In this document: positions 34,956 through 43,340 of the stretch, piece by piece
Layout of the letters: every line of letters begins with the position of its first letter
Numbering within the stretch: position 1 is the stretch's first letter
Source of the DNA: Devosia sp. ZB163
GTDB lineage: Bacteria; Pseudomonadota; Alphaproteobacteria; Rhizobiales; Devosiaceae
Assembly: GCF_028613635.1 (NCBI RefSeq)
Contig: NZ_JAQRMY010000001.1
Coordinates: 1,034,331-1,098,330 of the forward strand
Direction: 5' to 3'
Length of the DNA: 64,000 nucleotides
Notes under the pieces: generated by a model
Told to the model about the DNA's origin: nothing
What the model saw: the letters and a program-made list of their open reading frames with translations, nothing else
Databases searched by the model: none
Made by a program: the position numbers and the translations under genes

Positions 34956-35932
34956 GCCGCCGCCCTCCACTCGGCCAGCATCGCCTCATGCCCGGCCCCC
35001 GCAATCCAACCCTCCTCGCCAAGGATCACCGCCCGATCCTCCGCGTCGAGGACCACCGGCGCCTCCGATCCTCCCCCGTTCACGGTTGAGGGGGATCGGC
35101 GAAGCCGGTGGAGGGGGCGGCCCCCCGCGCCATCTTCCGGCAGGCTGAGAAACACCCCAAGCAATCCATCGCGATCGAGCGCCGCATAGCGCGAAGTGCA
35201 CATCTCCACCTGCGCGCGATCCCGCGGCAGCCCGTCGGCCTCCGTCACCGGAAACAGCGATGGATAGATCTCGACCATCGTCACCGGCCGGCCGAAATCC
35301 TCGGCGAACCCCGTCTCGAACGGCCACACCGCGATCCGATCGGCGAACCGCGGGTCCGTCCGCAGCGCATGCAGTCGCGCAATGCCCAGCAGGGTCTGGC
35401 TGCCCACCGATCCGGCGCCAACCAGTTTCCACACTGGCTGCGCACTGCGCACGAAGCGCTCCGCCATCCGCCGCTCTGGCAGCTCGGCATAGGCCGTGGC
35501 CGGCCGGCGCGGCCCCAGTGCCGTGTAGCTGTGCTGGTGCGGATGCCCCCAGAAATGCGGTCCGTCCTCAAGCGTGGCGTTGATCCGCTCCGCCAGCGCG
35601 AACCGGTTGGAGCGGTTGTCGGCTTGGTCGCTCACCGCCGCGCCGAAGAACCGCCACAACGCGTCCCAGCCCGGCGCACCGGCAATCGCCGCCGCCGCGC
35701 CCTTGGGATAACCGAACACGAAATCGAAGCCGATCATCGTCCGCTCGCCACGCCCGAGCGCGCTTTCCAGCCGCCGCCCGATGCTGGCCATCGCGGCATG
35801 GCGCGTCGGGGCGTTCTCGCTCGCAGTCCGTCCCTCCGGCCCAAGCTCGCCGATCCAGATCGAATCGCGGCCGAGCCGCGGCGCGTTGGCCGCCGACCAG
35901 TCCACCGCGATGTAGCGATCGAACAACGGCAT
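34952..35932 (-). CDS. DUF429-like protein embedded in the cobalamin operon
   Basis: A 326-residue soluble protein. The N-terminal IAVDWSAANAPR and a second acidic site in MIGFDFVFGYPKG, then VEIYPSLFP near 221-227, resemble the RNase H-like fold of DUF429 proteins (D11, D70 and E221 as possible metal ligands). This is pattern recognition only. It is coupled to cobH by ATGA and begins 2 bp after cbiX, so it is firmly part of the cob operon. Residues of about 270-291 come from an in-frame palindromic repeat insertion. Function unknown. Confidence 0.7.
   Translation of the reverse strand: MPLFDRYIAVDWSAANAPRLGRDSIWIGELGPEGRTASENAPTRHAAMASIGRRLESALGRGERTMIGFDFVFGYPKGAAAAIAGAPGWDALWRFFGAAVSDQADNRSNRFALAERINATLEDGPHFWGHPHQHSYTALGPRRPATAYAELPERRMAERFVRSAQPVWKLVGAGSVGSQTLLGIARLHALRTDPRFADRIAVWPFETGFAEDFGRPVTMVEIYPSLFPVTEADGLPRDRAQVEMCTSRYAALDRDGLLGVFLSLPEDGAGGRPLHRLRRSPSTVNGGGSEAPVVLDAEDRAVILGEEGWIAGAGHEAMLAEWRAAA
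35067..35124. repeat. Palindromic repeat inserted inside the DUF429-like gene
   Basis: GATCCTCCCCC, loop, GAGGGGGATC is hairpin one. CCGGC/GCCGG-like arms around GAA (GGCGAAGCC) are hairpin two, followed by GTGGAGGGGGCGGCC. The order and tail are the same as in the intergenic copy at 29665. It is read through in frame as an Arg/Ser/Pro/Gly-rich stretch of about 20 residues. Confidence 0.75.
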
Positions 35933-35934
35933 GC

Positions 35935-37233
35935 TCAGCGGTCCTGATCCTCGCGTGCCAGCCGTCCCGGCACCTTGGGCAGCGTCACCGGCCCCAGCGG
36001 ATGGTCGGCATGAGGGTAGGGGTGGTGATGGTGGTCCGCATCGTCGTGGTGGTGATGCGCACCATCGCCGTGGTGGTGGCCGTGATCCTCGGGGTAGCCA
36101 TGGTCATGGCTCATCCCGAGCCGGATCGCCGGTACCGCCGGGTTGGCGAGCAAGGCATGCCGTGCCGGCGCATGGCTATGCGGAGGCGTGTGCGGATGAT
36201 GGTGGTGACCATGCCCATGGTCATGGTCGTGCCCGTGGTCATGCGTGTGCAGCGGCGTCCACGGCAGTCCATGCTTCAGGCAGAACGCCTCGTCGCGGCA
36301 TGAGGAATCGCAGTCGCCCTTGCACGGGCAGTTCTCGAGCCCGCCGCCGATGCCTTCCACATGGTGGTGGTGGCTCTCCTGCTTCAGGCCGACCTCCGCC
36401 TCGAAACCGAGCACCTGCTCGCGATACTTGCACATCGCGCAGTTCATCAGGTTCTGTCCCACCAGCATCTCCTGGATGCGGTCGAGGAAGGTGTCGATCA
36501 CCAGCGGGTGGTCGTTGAGATAGGGCGCGTTGATGAACTCGATCCCGGGATACTTCGCCGCGGCCTCGTTGGCCGCGTCGTAAATGCGCTTCACCAGCAC
36601 CCCGGTGAACAGGAAATAGGGGAACACGATGATGCGCCGGTAGCCCAGCCGCACCGCATGGTCGAGCGCCGGCGTCACCAGCGGGAAGGTCACGCCCGAA
36701 TAGGCGACCTCGCCCCAGCCGAAGCCCATCCCCTCCCACAAGAGGCGCATCACCTTGGCGACGTTGGAATTGGCATCGGGGTCCGACGCACCGCGCCCCA
36801 CCACCATCAGCAGCGTCTCGTGCCGCGGCACCGCCGTCGGCGCTGCTGCGATCGCCTCTTCGATGCGGTCCCCCGCGGCGCGCAGCATCTTGAGGTCGAC
36901 CCCGAGCTCGCGCCCATAGGTGATGTCGACGCCCTTGGCCGCGGCATAGGTGTTGAGCACCGAGGGGATGTCGTTCTTGGCGTGCCCGGCCGCGAACAGC
37001 ATGCCCGGCACCGCGAGCACGCGATCGACGCCCTGTTCGCGCAGCCTGTCGAGGCCCTGGTGGATCACCGGATTGGCGAACTCGAGATAGCCGTACTCCA
37101 CCGGCACGCCCGGCAGCCGTTCACGCAGCCGCTCCGACAGCACCGCGAACTCGCCGACGGCAAGCTGGTTGCGACTGCCATGGCCGCAGAGCATCACGCC
37201 GGTCCGTTCCGGCAGGATCAGGGATTTTTCCAT
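35935..37233 (-). CDS. cbiX: CbiX-type sirohydrochlorin cobaltochelatase with Fe-S motif and His-rich tail
   Basis: A 432-residue protein. Two chelatase half-domains cover about 10-130 and 140-262, with active-site histidines H18 (CGHGS) and H84 (FAAGHAKND). Then comes MNCAMC (C265, C268), an MxCxxC motif known to hold an Fe-S centre in Bacillus CbiX, then a cysteine cluster C302, C304, C308, C312, and finally a tail (329-411) with about 30 histidines. CbiX inserts cobalt into sirohydrochlorin or factor II; the tail probably stores or buffers metal. It heads the seven-gene cob operon. The upstream 200 bp show no B12 box. Confidence 0.88.
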   Translation of the reverse strand: MEKSLILPERTGVMLCGHGSRNQLAVGEFAVLSERLRERLPGVPVEYGYLEFANPVIHQGLDRLREQGVDRVLAVPGMLFAAGHAKNDIPSVLNTYAAAKGVDITYGRELGVDLKMLRAAGDRIEEAIAAAPTAVPRHETLLMVVGRGASDPDANSNVAKVMRLLWEGMGFGWGEVAYSGVTFPLVTPALDHAVRLGYRRIIVFPYFLFTGVLVKRIYDAANEAAAKYPGIEFINAPYLNDHPLVIDTFLDRIQEMLVGQNLMNCAMCKYREQVLGFEAEVGLKQESHHHHVEGIGGGLENCPCKGDCDSSCRDEAFCLKHGLPWTPLHTHDHGHDHDHGHGHHHHPHTPPHSHAPARHALLANPAVPAIRLGMSHDHGYPEDHGHHHGDGAHHHHDDADHHHHPYPHADHPLGPVTLPKVPGRLAREDQDR

Positions 37234-37487
37234 TCTCGCCTCTGTTATGCACAAGAGGCAGAGTTCGCTTATTCGACCAATCAGCAGCCCCGGAATTGGT
37301 CCCCGAATTGGGTCGACCGCACCGGGCGTGAGTTGCAGTCCGTCAAGGAACGCTGCGCTATCAAGGGGTTGTAGAGAGGGGCCCGGTGGGGGTCAAACGA
37401 TTCCCGCCCCCGATGCCAACGCTTCTGAAAATCACTTGCAAATACAGGTGATTGTCAGCCTCCTGCCGTCGGTCTATGGCCCCGTGG

Positions 37488-38387
37488 ATGAGCAAATCGA
37501 GCAATATCGCGATCCGCATCGCCTATGGCAGCCTCGCCGTCGGCATCCTCGTGCTGGCCCTCAAGGGCTTCGCCGCCTGGGCCACCGGTTCGATCGCGCT
37601 CTTTTCCGATGCGCTCGAAAGCGTGGTCAACCTCGTCACCGCCATCGTTGCACTGGTGGCGGTCCGCCTCGCCGCCCGCCCCGCCGATGCGGCATTGCCC
37701 TATGGCTACCACAAGGCCGAGTACTTCTCGGCCGTCGTCATCGGCGTCTTCATCGCCCTCGCGGCGCTGCTCATTTTCCGCGAGGCCTATATCGGCTTCT
37801 TCGCCCCCCGCGACTTCCGGCTCGATCCGCTCGGCATCACCGTGAGCATCGTCGCTACCGCCATCAATGCCGCCTGGGCCTGGCAGTTGATCCGCCTCGG
37901 CCGCCGCGAGCACTCGCCGGCGCTGCACGCCGACGGCCGGCATCTGGCAACCGATGTGGTTTCAACCCTGGGCGTGCTGATCGGCGTACTTCTGGCCGCG
38001 GCGACCGGCTATCGCCAGCTCGATGCCATCCTCGCGGCCCTCGTCGGCCTCACCATCCTCTGGTCGGGCTGGGAGCTCGTGAAGCAGAGCGTGATCGGCC
38101 TGATGGACGTCGCCGTCGAGCCCAAGGTCATGACCCAGATCCGCGAGATCATCTCGGCCAATGCCGAAGGCGCCATCGAGGCCCACGACATCCGCACCCG
38201 CCAGGCCGGCCAGATGGTGTTCATCGATTTCCACCTGGTCGTTCCCGGCACGATGAGCGTCGATGCCGCCCACGCCATCTGCGACGCCATCGAGCTCAAG
38301 CTCAAGCAAGCCGTTGAGCGCGCCCAGATCACCATCCACGTCGAACCCGAGAACAAGGCCAAGCACTCCGGCATCGTGGTGGTCTGA
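37488..38387 (+). CDS. Cation diffusion facilitator family transporter
   Basis: A 299-residue CDF/ZitB-type antiporter with about six transmembrane helices. The metal-site motif SDALESVVN in helix 2 and HADGRHLATDV in helix 5 supply the expected Asp/His ligands. A cytosolic C-terminal domain follows, ending QITIHVEPENKAKHSG. It exports divalent metals, typically Zn2+ or Co2+. It sits between cbiX and cobO, so cobalt or zinc balance during B12 synthesis is plausible. The start is uncertain: ATG at 37476 or 37488, neither with a strong ribosome site. Confidence 0.85.
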   Translation: MSKSSNIAIRIAYGSLAVGILVLALKGFAAWATGSIALFSDALESVVNLVTAIVALVAVRLAARPADAALPYGYHKAEYFSAVVIGVFIALAALLIFREAYIGFFAPRDFRLDPLGITVSIVATAINAAWAWQLIRLGRREHSPALHADGRHLATDVVSTLGVLIGVLLAAATGYRQLDAILAALVGLTILWSGWELVKQSVIGLMDVAVEPKVMTQIREIISANAEGAIEAHDIRTRQAGQMVFIDFHLVVPGTMSVDAAHAICDAIELKLKQAVERAQITIHVEPENKAKHSGIVVV

Positions 38388-38419
38388 AACCCACCCCCGG
38401 ACCTCCGGAAGATTTAGCT

Positions 38420-38461
38420 GGAACATGCCTGGCACATGGCGCTGCCGCGAGGGCATGTTCC
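38420..38461. other. Inverted repeat downstream of the CDF transporter
   Basis: GGAACATGCC (38420-38429) and GGCATGTTCC (38452-38461) are perfect 10-bp arms around a 22-nt loop, 33 bp past the transporter stop. No T run follows. Right after it GCACTG-TTC-CAGTGC forms a second small hairpin. It may end the CDF transcript or act as an mRNA structure for the next gene. Confidence 0.4.
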
Positions 38462-38531
38462 GGCACTGTTCCAGTGCAGTTTGTCCCCCTTGGGAGTTGC
38501 GGCGCAATCCATGCCGGGCGATCCTTCCTGC

Positions 38532-38996
38532 ATGCGCACCCTGATCATCGCCGCCCTGATACTGCTCACACCCCTGTCCGCCCTGGCCGGTGACTGGGCT
38601 CGCTACGAGAATGGTCGCTTCGCCTATGGCATTGATGTGCCAGCCGGATTCACCTGGGGACGCGAGACCGACAACGGCGACGGCCGCACCTTCCGCGACG
38701 GCGCCACACGCCTCGCCGTCTGGGGCGCCAACCATGGCGAGGACAGCTTCGAGAGCGCCGCCTACGCCGCCATCGGCCTCGCCGGCGGCGACGGCTGGCA
38801 GATCACCTACGAAGCAGTAACCCCGAGCTGGGCCAGCTTCTCCGGCACCCAGGGCAAGCGCGTCCTCTACCAGCGCATGGTCGCGCTCTGCGATGGCCAA
38901 TATGCCGCCTTCCGGCTCGAATACCCGGCCACCGACCTCGCCCGCCTCGACCCGGTCGTCGACCACATGGTGCGCTCTCTCACCGGCAGCTGCTGA
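38532..38996 (+). CDS. Exported hypothetical protein (154 aa)
   Basis: The signal peptide MRTLIIAALILLTPLSALAG is cut near residue 19. The mature protein of about 135 residues has an N-terminal YENGRFAYGIDVPAGFTWG segment and a C-terminal YAAFRLEYPATDLARLDPVVDHMVRSL helix. This layout is common in periplasmic proteins of unknown role in rhizobia. One cysteine lies mid-protein and one at the C-terminus. It is convergent with cobO, 1 bp apart. No family name recognised. Confidence 0.72.
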   Translation: MRTLIIAALILLTPLSALAGDWARYENGRFAYGIDVPAGFTWGRETDNGDGRTFRDGATRLAVWGANHGEDSFESAAYAAIGLAGGDGWQITYEAVTPSWASFSGTQGKRVLYQRMVALCDGQYAAFRLEYPATDLARLDPVVDHMVRSLTGSC

Positions 38997-38997
38997 C

Positions 38998-39639
38998 CTA
39001 GAACTCGATCCCCGCCTGCGCCTTCACGCCTGCTCGGAACGGGTGCTTGATCTCGGTCATCTCGGTGACGAGGTCGGCCAACTCGATCAGTTCGTCCTTG
39101 GCGTTGCGCCCGGTGACGATCACATGCGTGTCGCGCGGCTTGTTCCTGAGCACCTCGAGCACTTCCTCGAGCGGCAGGTAGTCGTAGCGCAGCACGATGT
39201 TGAGTTCGTCGAGCAGAATCAGCTTGTAGCTCTCGTCGGCGATGAGCCGCTTGGCCTCCTCCCACGCCCCGCGCGCGGCCGCGAGGTCGCGCTGGCGGTC
39301 GGCGACGTCCCAGGTGAAGCCCTCACCCATGGCCTTGATCGTCACCTGCTCGGGGAACTTCTCGAGCACGTCGCGCTCGCCCGTCCCCCAGGCGCCTTTC
39401 ACGAACTGCACCACGCCGACCTTGAAGCCATGCCCGATGGCGCGGAACACCATGCCGAAGGCCGCGGTCGATTTGCCTTTGCCCTTGCCCGTGTGGACGA
39501 TCAGCAGGCCGCGCTCCTCGGTCTTGGTGGCGAGGATCTTGTTCCGCGCCTCCTTCTTCTTCCGCATCTTTTCGGCGTGATACGCGTCGCGTTCGGCCTC
39601 GCTCATGAGGTCGGTCTTCTTGGTCGGCTTGTCGGTCAT
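38998..39639 (-). CDS. cobO: Cob(I)yrinic acid a,c-diamide adenosyltransferase CobO
   Basis: A 213-residue P-loop enzyme of the CobA/CobO type, with IVHTGKGKGKSTAAFG (P-loop at 51-57), VQFVKGAWGTGE and LILLDELNIVLRYDYL. It transfers the 5'-deoxyadenosyl group from ATP to the cobalt of reduced corrinoid. The start overlaps the cobN stop (ATGA). It is the last gene of cbtB-cbtA-cobW-cobN-cobO. Confidence 0.96.
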   Translation of the reverse strand: MTDKPTKKTDLMSEAERDAYHAEKMRKKKEARNKILATKTEERGLLIVHTGKGKGKSTAAFGMVFRAIGHGFKVGVVQFVKGAWGTGERDVLEKFPEQVTIKAMGEGFTWDVADRQRDLAAARGAWEEAKRLIADESYKLILLDELNIVLRYDYLPLEEVLEVLRNKPRDTHVIVTGRNAKDELIELADLVTEMTEIKHPFRAGVKAQAGIEF

Positions 39640-42600
39640 CGGGTCACCTCGAGAAAGCCATAGGCCGAGTTGGATCGCGGCGTCCAGAAGCCGCGTCGGC
39701 GGGCCTCGTCAAACTTGGCGATGAGCTCGTCATAGCCGTAGCGGTTGTTCTGCTGGATGAAGGCTCGCGTCGCGTCGTCCTCGACGAAGGCCTCGAAGGC
39801 AAGATCGAAATGGTGCGTCTTCACCGCCCCGGTGGTGGCGGCGAAGGCGAACATGTAGTCGACCGTGGCGATGATCTCGAAGGCGCCCTTGTAGCCGTGG
39901 CGCTTCACCCCATCGATCCACTTGGGGTTCACGACGCGAGACCGCACCACGCGAGAGATTTCCTCCTCGAGTGTCCGCGCCAACGGACGCTCGGGCCGCG
40001 AGTGGTCGTTGTGGTAGGCGGCCGGCCGTCGCCCGGTCAGCGACTCGGCGGCCACCGCCAGTCCACCCTCGAACTGATAGTAGTCGTCGCTGTCGAGCAG
40101 GTCGTGCTCGCGATTGTCCTGATTGTGGACGACAGCATCGATATCGGTGAGTCTGGCAACGAACCTGTCGCGCTCCGGTGTTCCCGCCGCAAGCGCGCCA
40201 TAGGCATATTGCCCCCAGTTGAGGAAGGCCTCGGCGAGGTCGCCCTTTGCCTCCCACGACCCCGAGTCCATCAGCCCCTGCAGCCCGGCGCCATAGGCGC
40301 CCGGTTTCGAGCCGAAGATGCGGTGGCCGGTCTTGATTGCTGCCTCGCGCTCAGACGCGCCGGATTTGATGATCTCGAGCGCATCGGTCCGCATCCGCGC
40401 CGCGATCGGATTGTCATCCTCGGGCTCGTCCAGCGCGCCGATCGCCCGGACGGCCTTGTCGAACAGCGCGATCTGCGCGGGGAACGCGTCGCGGAAGAAG
40501 CCGGAGATGCGTAGCGTGACGTCCACCCGCGCCCGCCCGAGTTTCGCCAGGGGGATGATCTCATAGCCCGAGACCCGCAGCGACGACGGGTCCCACACCG
40601 GTCGTGCTCCGATGAAGGCGAGCGCCTGGGCGATGTCGTCACCGCCCGTACGCATGTTCGCCGTGCCCCAGACCGAGAGCGCCAGCGACCTGAGCGGCAC
40701 GCCGTGATCCTGGAAGTGCCGCACCAGCAGGTTCTCGGCCGACTTCCGCCCCAGTTCCCACGCCGTTGGTGTCGGCACGGCGCGGTTGTCCACCGAGTAG
40801 AAGTTCCGCCCGGTCGGCAGCACGTCCAGCCGCCCGCGCGACGGTGCGCCCGAAGGACCGGGCGCCACGAACTTGCCGTCGAGGCCGGCGAGGAGGGAGG
40901 CGATCTCGTTCGGTCCGGAGGCGGCGAGGCGCGGACGGATGGTTGTCTCGACGGTCCCGAGCACTGCCGCCGTGGCAAGCCATTCGGGATCGCACGCGCG
41001 GCCCTCAACAAGATCGGCGGCTAGGCTCTCGAGCCGCTCGACAATGTCGCCGACGGTCCGCTCCACTCCCCCCACAGAGGAGGGCAGGTGCGGCCCCGTC
41101 CACGGCGCGCCGAGATCCGCCGTCAGCGGGTCGAAGCCGAGCTTCAGGTCGTCCGCCAGCGCCCGGATCAGCGACGCATCGCCGGCACCTTCGCCGCGCG
41201 GCACCCGCGCCAGCGCAACGATCAGGTCGCGCTCCAGCCGGCCCGTGGGCGATTGCCCGAACACGTGCAGGCCATCGCGGATCTGGGCTTCCTTGAGGTC
41301 GCACAGGAAAGTGTCGATGCGCCTGAGGTTTTCCGTTTCGTCGGACACGAGCCCGATATCGCGGTCGAGCCGGGCATCGCGCGTGAAATCGAGGATACGC
41401 TTCCTCAGCCCCGCCAGGCGCCGGCGGTCCATGCCCGACGCCGCGTAGTACTCGTCGAGCAGTGCCTCGAGGTCCTTGAGCGGCCCATAGGTCTCAGCCC
41501 GCGTCAGCGGAGGCACCAGATGGTCGATGATCACCGCGCCCGTCCGGCGCTTGGCCTGCGTGCCTTCGCCGGGATCGTTGACGATGAACGGGTAGAGCTG
41601 CGGCAGCTCTGCCCACAGCGCCGCGGGATAGGATGCCGCATCGAGCGCCACCGCCTTGCCCGGCAGCCATTCGAGGTTGCCGTGCTTGCCGTTGTGGATC
41701 AGCGCATGGGCGCCGAACTCGTGCCGCAGCCACAAATAGGCGGCGAGGTAGCCATGCGGCGGCACGAGGTCGGGGTCGTGATAACTCGCCGTCTCGTCGA
41801 GGTGATATCCGCGCGACGGCTGCACCAGCACAGCTATGTTGCCTAGCCGAACCGCCGGAAGGTGGAAGCTCTCGCCCCGCACGAACGGGTCGGCCTCAGG
41901 CTCGCCCCAGCGAGCGCTGACCTCGGACCGGACCTTGGCCGGCAGCCGGGTGAAAAGTTCGCGATAGCGGCTGACACGGAATGGTATGCCATCGCCCCGC
42001 TCGGGGTGAGCATTTGTCGGGCCGGCCTGAAGCAGTTCGATGAGCTCGTTGCCCGTGGCCATCCCCTGTGTGGGGGCCGCATAGCCCGCCCCCTCCAGCG
42101 CCCGCAGGATCTCCACCGTGGACTGCGGCGCGTCATAGCCCACGCCGTTCGCCAGTCGGCCGTCGCGGATCGGGTAGTTCGCCAGCACGATGGCGACACG
42201 CCGCTCCCCGCGTGCCGTCTTTCGCAGGCGTACCCAGTTCCCGGCGAGGGTCACCGCGCGCCGGATGCCGTCATGGTCGGGTGCATAGGCCGAGAGCGGG
42301 CATTCGGTCCGGGCATGCCACACCGCATCCTGCTTGTGTCCGATGAGGATCATGCCGTGACGTCCGTCGAGCTCGGGCAGCACCACCTGCATGGCGAGGT
42401 CCTTGGCCGTCAGCCCCTGCACATCGCCCGCCCATTGCTGCTCCGGCCGCCCGCCCTGGATCAGCTGGATCACCGGCGCGTCGATCCCCGCGAAGGGGTT
42501 CTGCTTGTCGTCGAGCCCGTCGATCCCGAGCGCAAAGCCGGTGACATTCAGCACCACGCTTGGTGGATACTCGGCGAACACCGCCTGCACGAAGCGGATA

Positions 42601-43340
42601 CAAGCCCCCTCCTTCAGCGTCGAAACGACGACCGGGACGGGGTTGAGCTGTTGGGTCTCCAGTTCCGCGACGAGTGCCTCGAGCGTCGCCGTCCCCGCGC
42701 CTTCAAGCGCGGCGCGGTAGAAGAGGATGGGCACATTCGGATGCGGCAAGGGTGGGATCTCGTCCACCATGCCACGGGCAGGATTCCATAGGCCGAACCG
42801 GGGGAAGGGCTTGACCACCAGCCCATCGAGCTCTCCCCCCCGAGGGGAGGACGAAGGTGCGCCGGCCAATGCCCGAAATGCCGCCAGCAGCCCATCGGCA
42901 TTCTCAGGCCCACCGGCCGTGAACAGCGCGTGGAGCCGCTGCCAATCCTCGGGCGCCACGGTGGAGCGCTGCATGAGGATCGGGTCCGGGTTCGCGTCCC
43001 CCGGCAACAGCACCAGTTTGGTCGCGCCGCCCATCGCAAGCGCGGAAAGCTCGTCGACCCCATACTGCCAGTAGGCCGGTCCGCCGAGGAGGCGAACCAC
43101 GACCAGCCGGGCATGGCGCACGGTCTGGTCCAGCCACATGTCGACCGAAAGGTTGTGCGAAAGCCGCAGCAGGTTCGCGAGCCTGAGGTCACTCGCCCCG
43201 GCCCGATCGGCCGCCGCCGCCAGCATCATCAGCTCGCTATCGGCAGCCGAAGCAAAGACGATGTCGGCGGGCGACTGGGCGAGGTCGATCGCCTCGCCTT
43301 CCTGCTGCAGGGCACCGGCCTGTGCGGCAAGAAGGTGCAT
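39636..43340 (-). CDS. cobN: Aerobic cobaltochelatase subunit CobN
   Basis: A 1234-residue subunit of the ATP-dependent CobNST chelatase that inserts cobalt into hydrogenobyrinic acid a,c-diamide. Recognisable pieces are HNGKHGNLEWLPGKAVAL, LYPFIVNDPGEGTQAKRR, FYSVDNRAVPTPTAWELG and the metal-binding C-terminal part with YHNDHSRPERPLARTLEEE. The length is slightly under the usual 1270. CobS and CobT are not in this window. The ATG at 43340 overlaps the cobW stop. Near residues 198-208 a short SSSPRGGELDG stretch is repeat-like. Confidence 0.96.
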   Translation of the reverse strand: MHLLAAQAGALQQEGEAIDLAQSPADIVFASAADSELMMLAAAADRAGASDLRLANLLRLSHNLSVDMWLDQTVRHARLVVVRLLGGPAYWQYGVDELSALAMGGATKLVLLPGDANPDPILMQRSTVAPEDWQRLHALFTAGGPENADGLLAAFRALAGAPSSSPRGGELDGLVVKPFPRFGLWNPARGMVDEIPPLPHPNVPILFYRAALEGAGTATLEALVAELETQQLNPVPVVVSTLKEGACIRFVQAVFAEYPPSVVLNVTGFALGIDGLDDKQNPFAGIDAPVIQLIQGGRPEQQWAGDVQGLTAKDLAMQVVLPELDGRHGMILIGHKQDAVWHARTECPLSAYAPDHDGIRRAVTLAGNWVRLRKTARGERRVAIVLANYPIRDGRLANGVGYDAPQSTVEILRALEGAGYAAPTQGMATGNELIELLQAGPTNAHPERGDGIPFRVSRYRELFTRLPAKVRSEVSARWGEPEADPFVRGESFHLPAVRLGNIAVLVQPSRGYHLDETASYHDPDLVPPHGYLAAYLWLRHEFGAHALIHNGKHGNLEWLPGKAVALDAASYPAALWAELPQLYPFIVNDPGEGTQAKRRTGAVIIDHLVPPLTRAETYGPLKDLEALLDEYYAASGMDRRRLAGLRKRILDFTRDARLDRDIGLVSDETENLRRIDTFLCDLKEAQIRDGLHVFGQSPTGRLERDLIVALARVPRGEGAGDASLIRALADDLKLGFDPLTADLGAPWTGPHLPSSVGGVERTVGDIVERLESLAADLVEGRACDPEWLATAAVLGTVETTIRPRLAASGPNEIASLLAGLDGKFVAPGPSGAPSRGRLDVLPTGRNFYSVDNRAVPTPTAWELGRKSAENLLVRHFQDHGVPLRSLALSVWGTANMRTGGDDIAQALAFIGARPVWDPSSLRVSGYEIIPLAKLGRARVDVTLRISGFFRDAFPAQIALFDKAVRAIGALDEPEDDNPIAARMRTDALEIIKSGASEREAAIKTGHRIFGSKPGAYGAGLQGLMDSGSWEAKGDLAEAFLNWGQYAYGALAAGTPERDRFVARLTDIDAVVHNQDNREHDLLDSDDYYQFEGGLAVAAESLTGRRPAAYHNDHSRPERPLARTLEEEISRVVRSRVVNPKWIDGVKRHGYKGAFEIIATVDYMFAFAATTGAVKTHHFDLAFEAFVEDDATRAFIQQNNRYGYDELIAKFDEARRRGFWTPRSNSAYGFLEVTR

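Noticed and set aside
37234-37475. Possible second cobalamin riboswitch before cbiX
   Set aside because: I looked for the B12 box and the CCGCAACTG core on the minus strand and found neither. The region is not gene-coding, but no named element could be supported.
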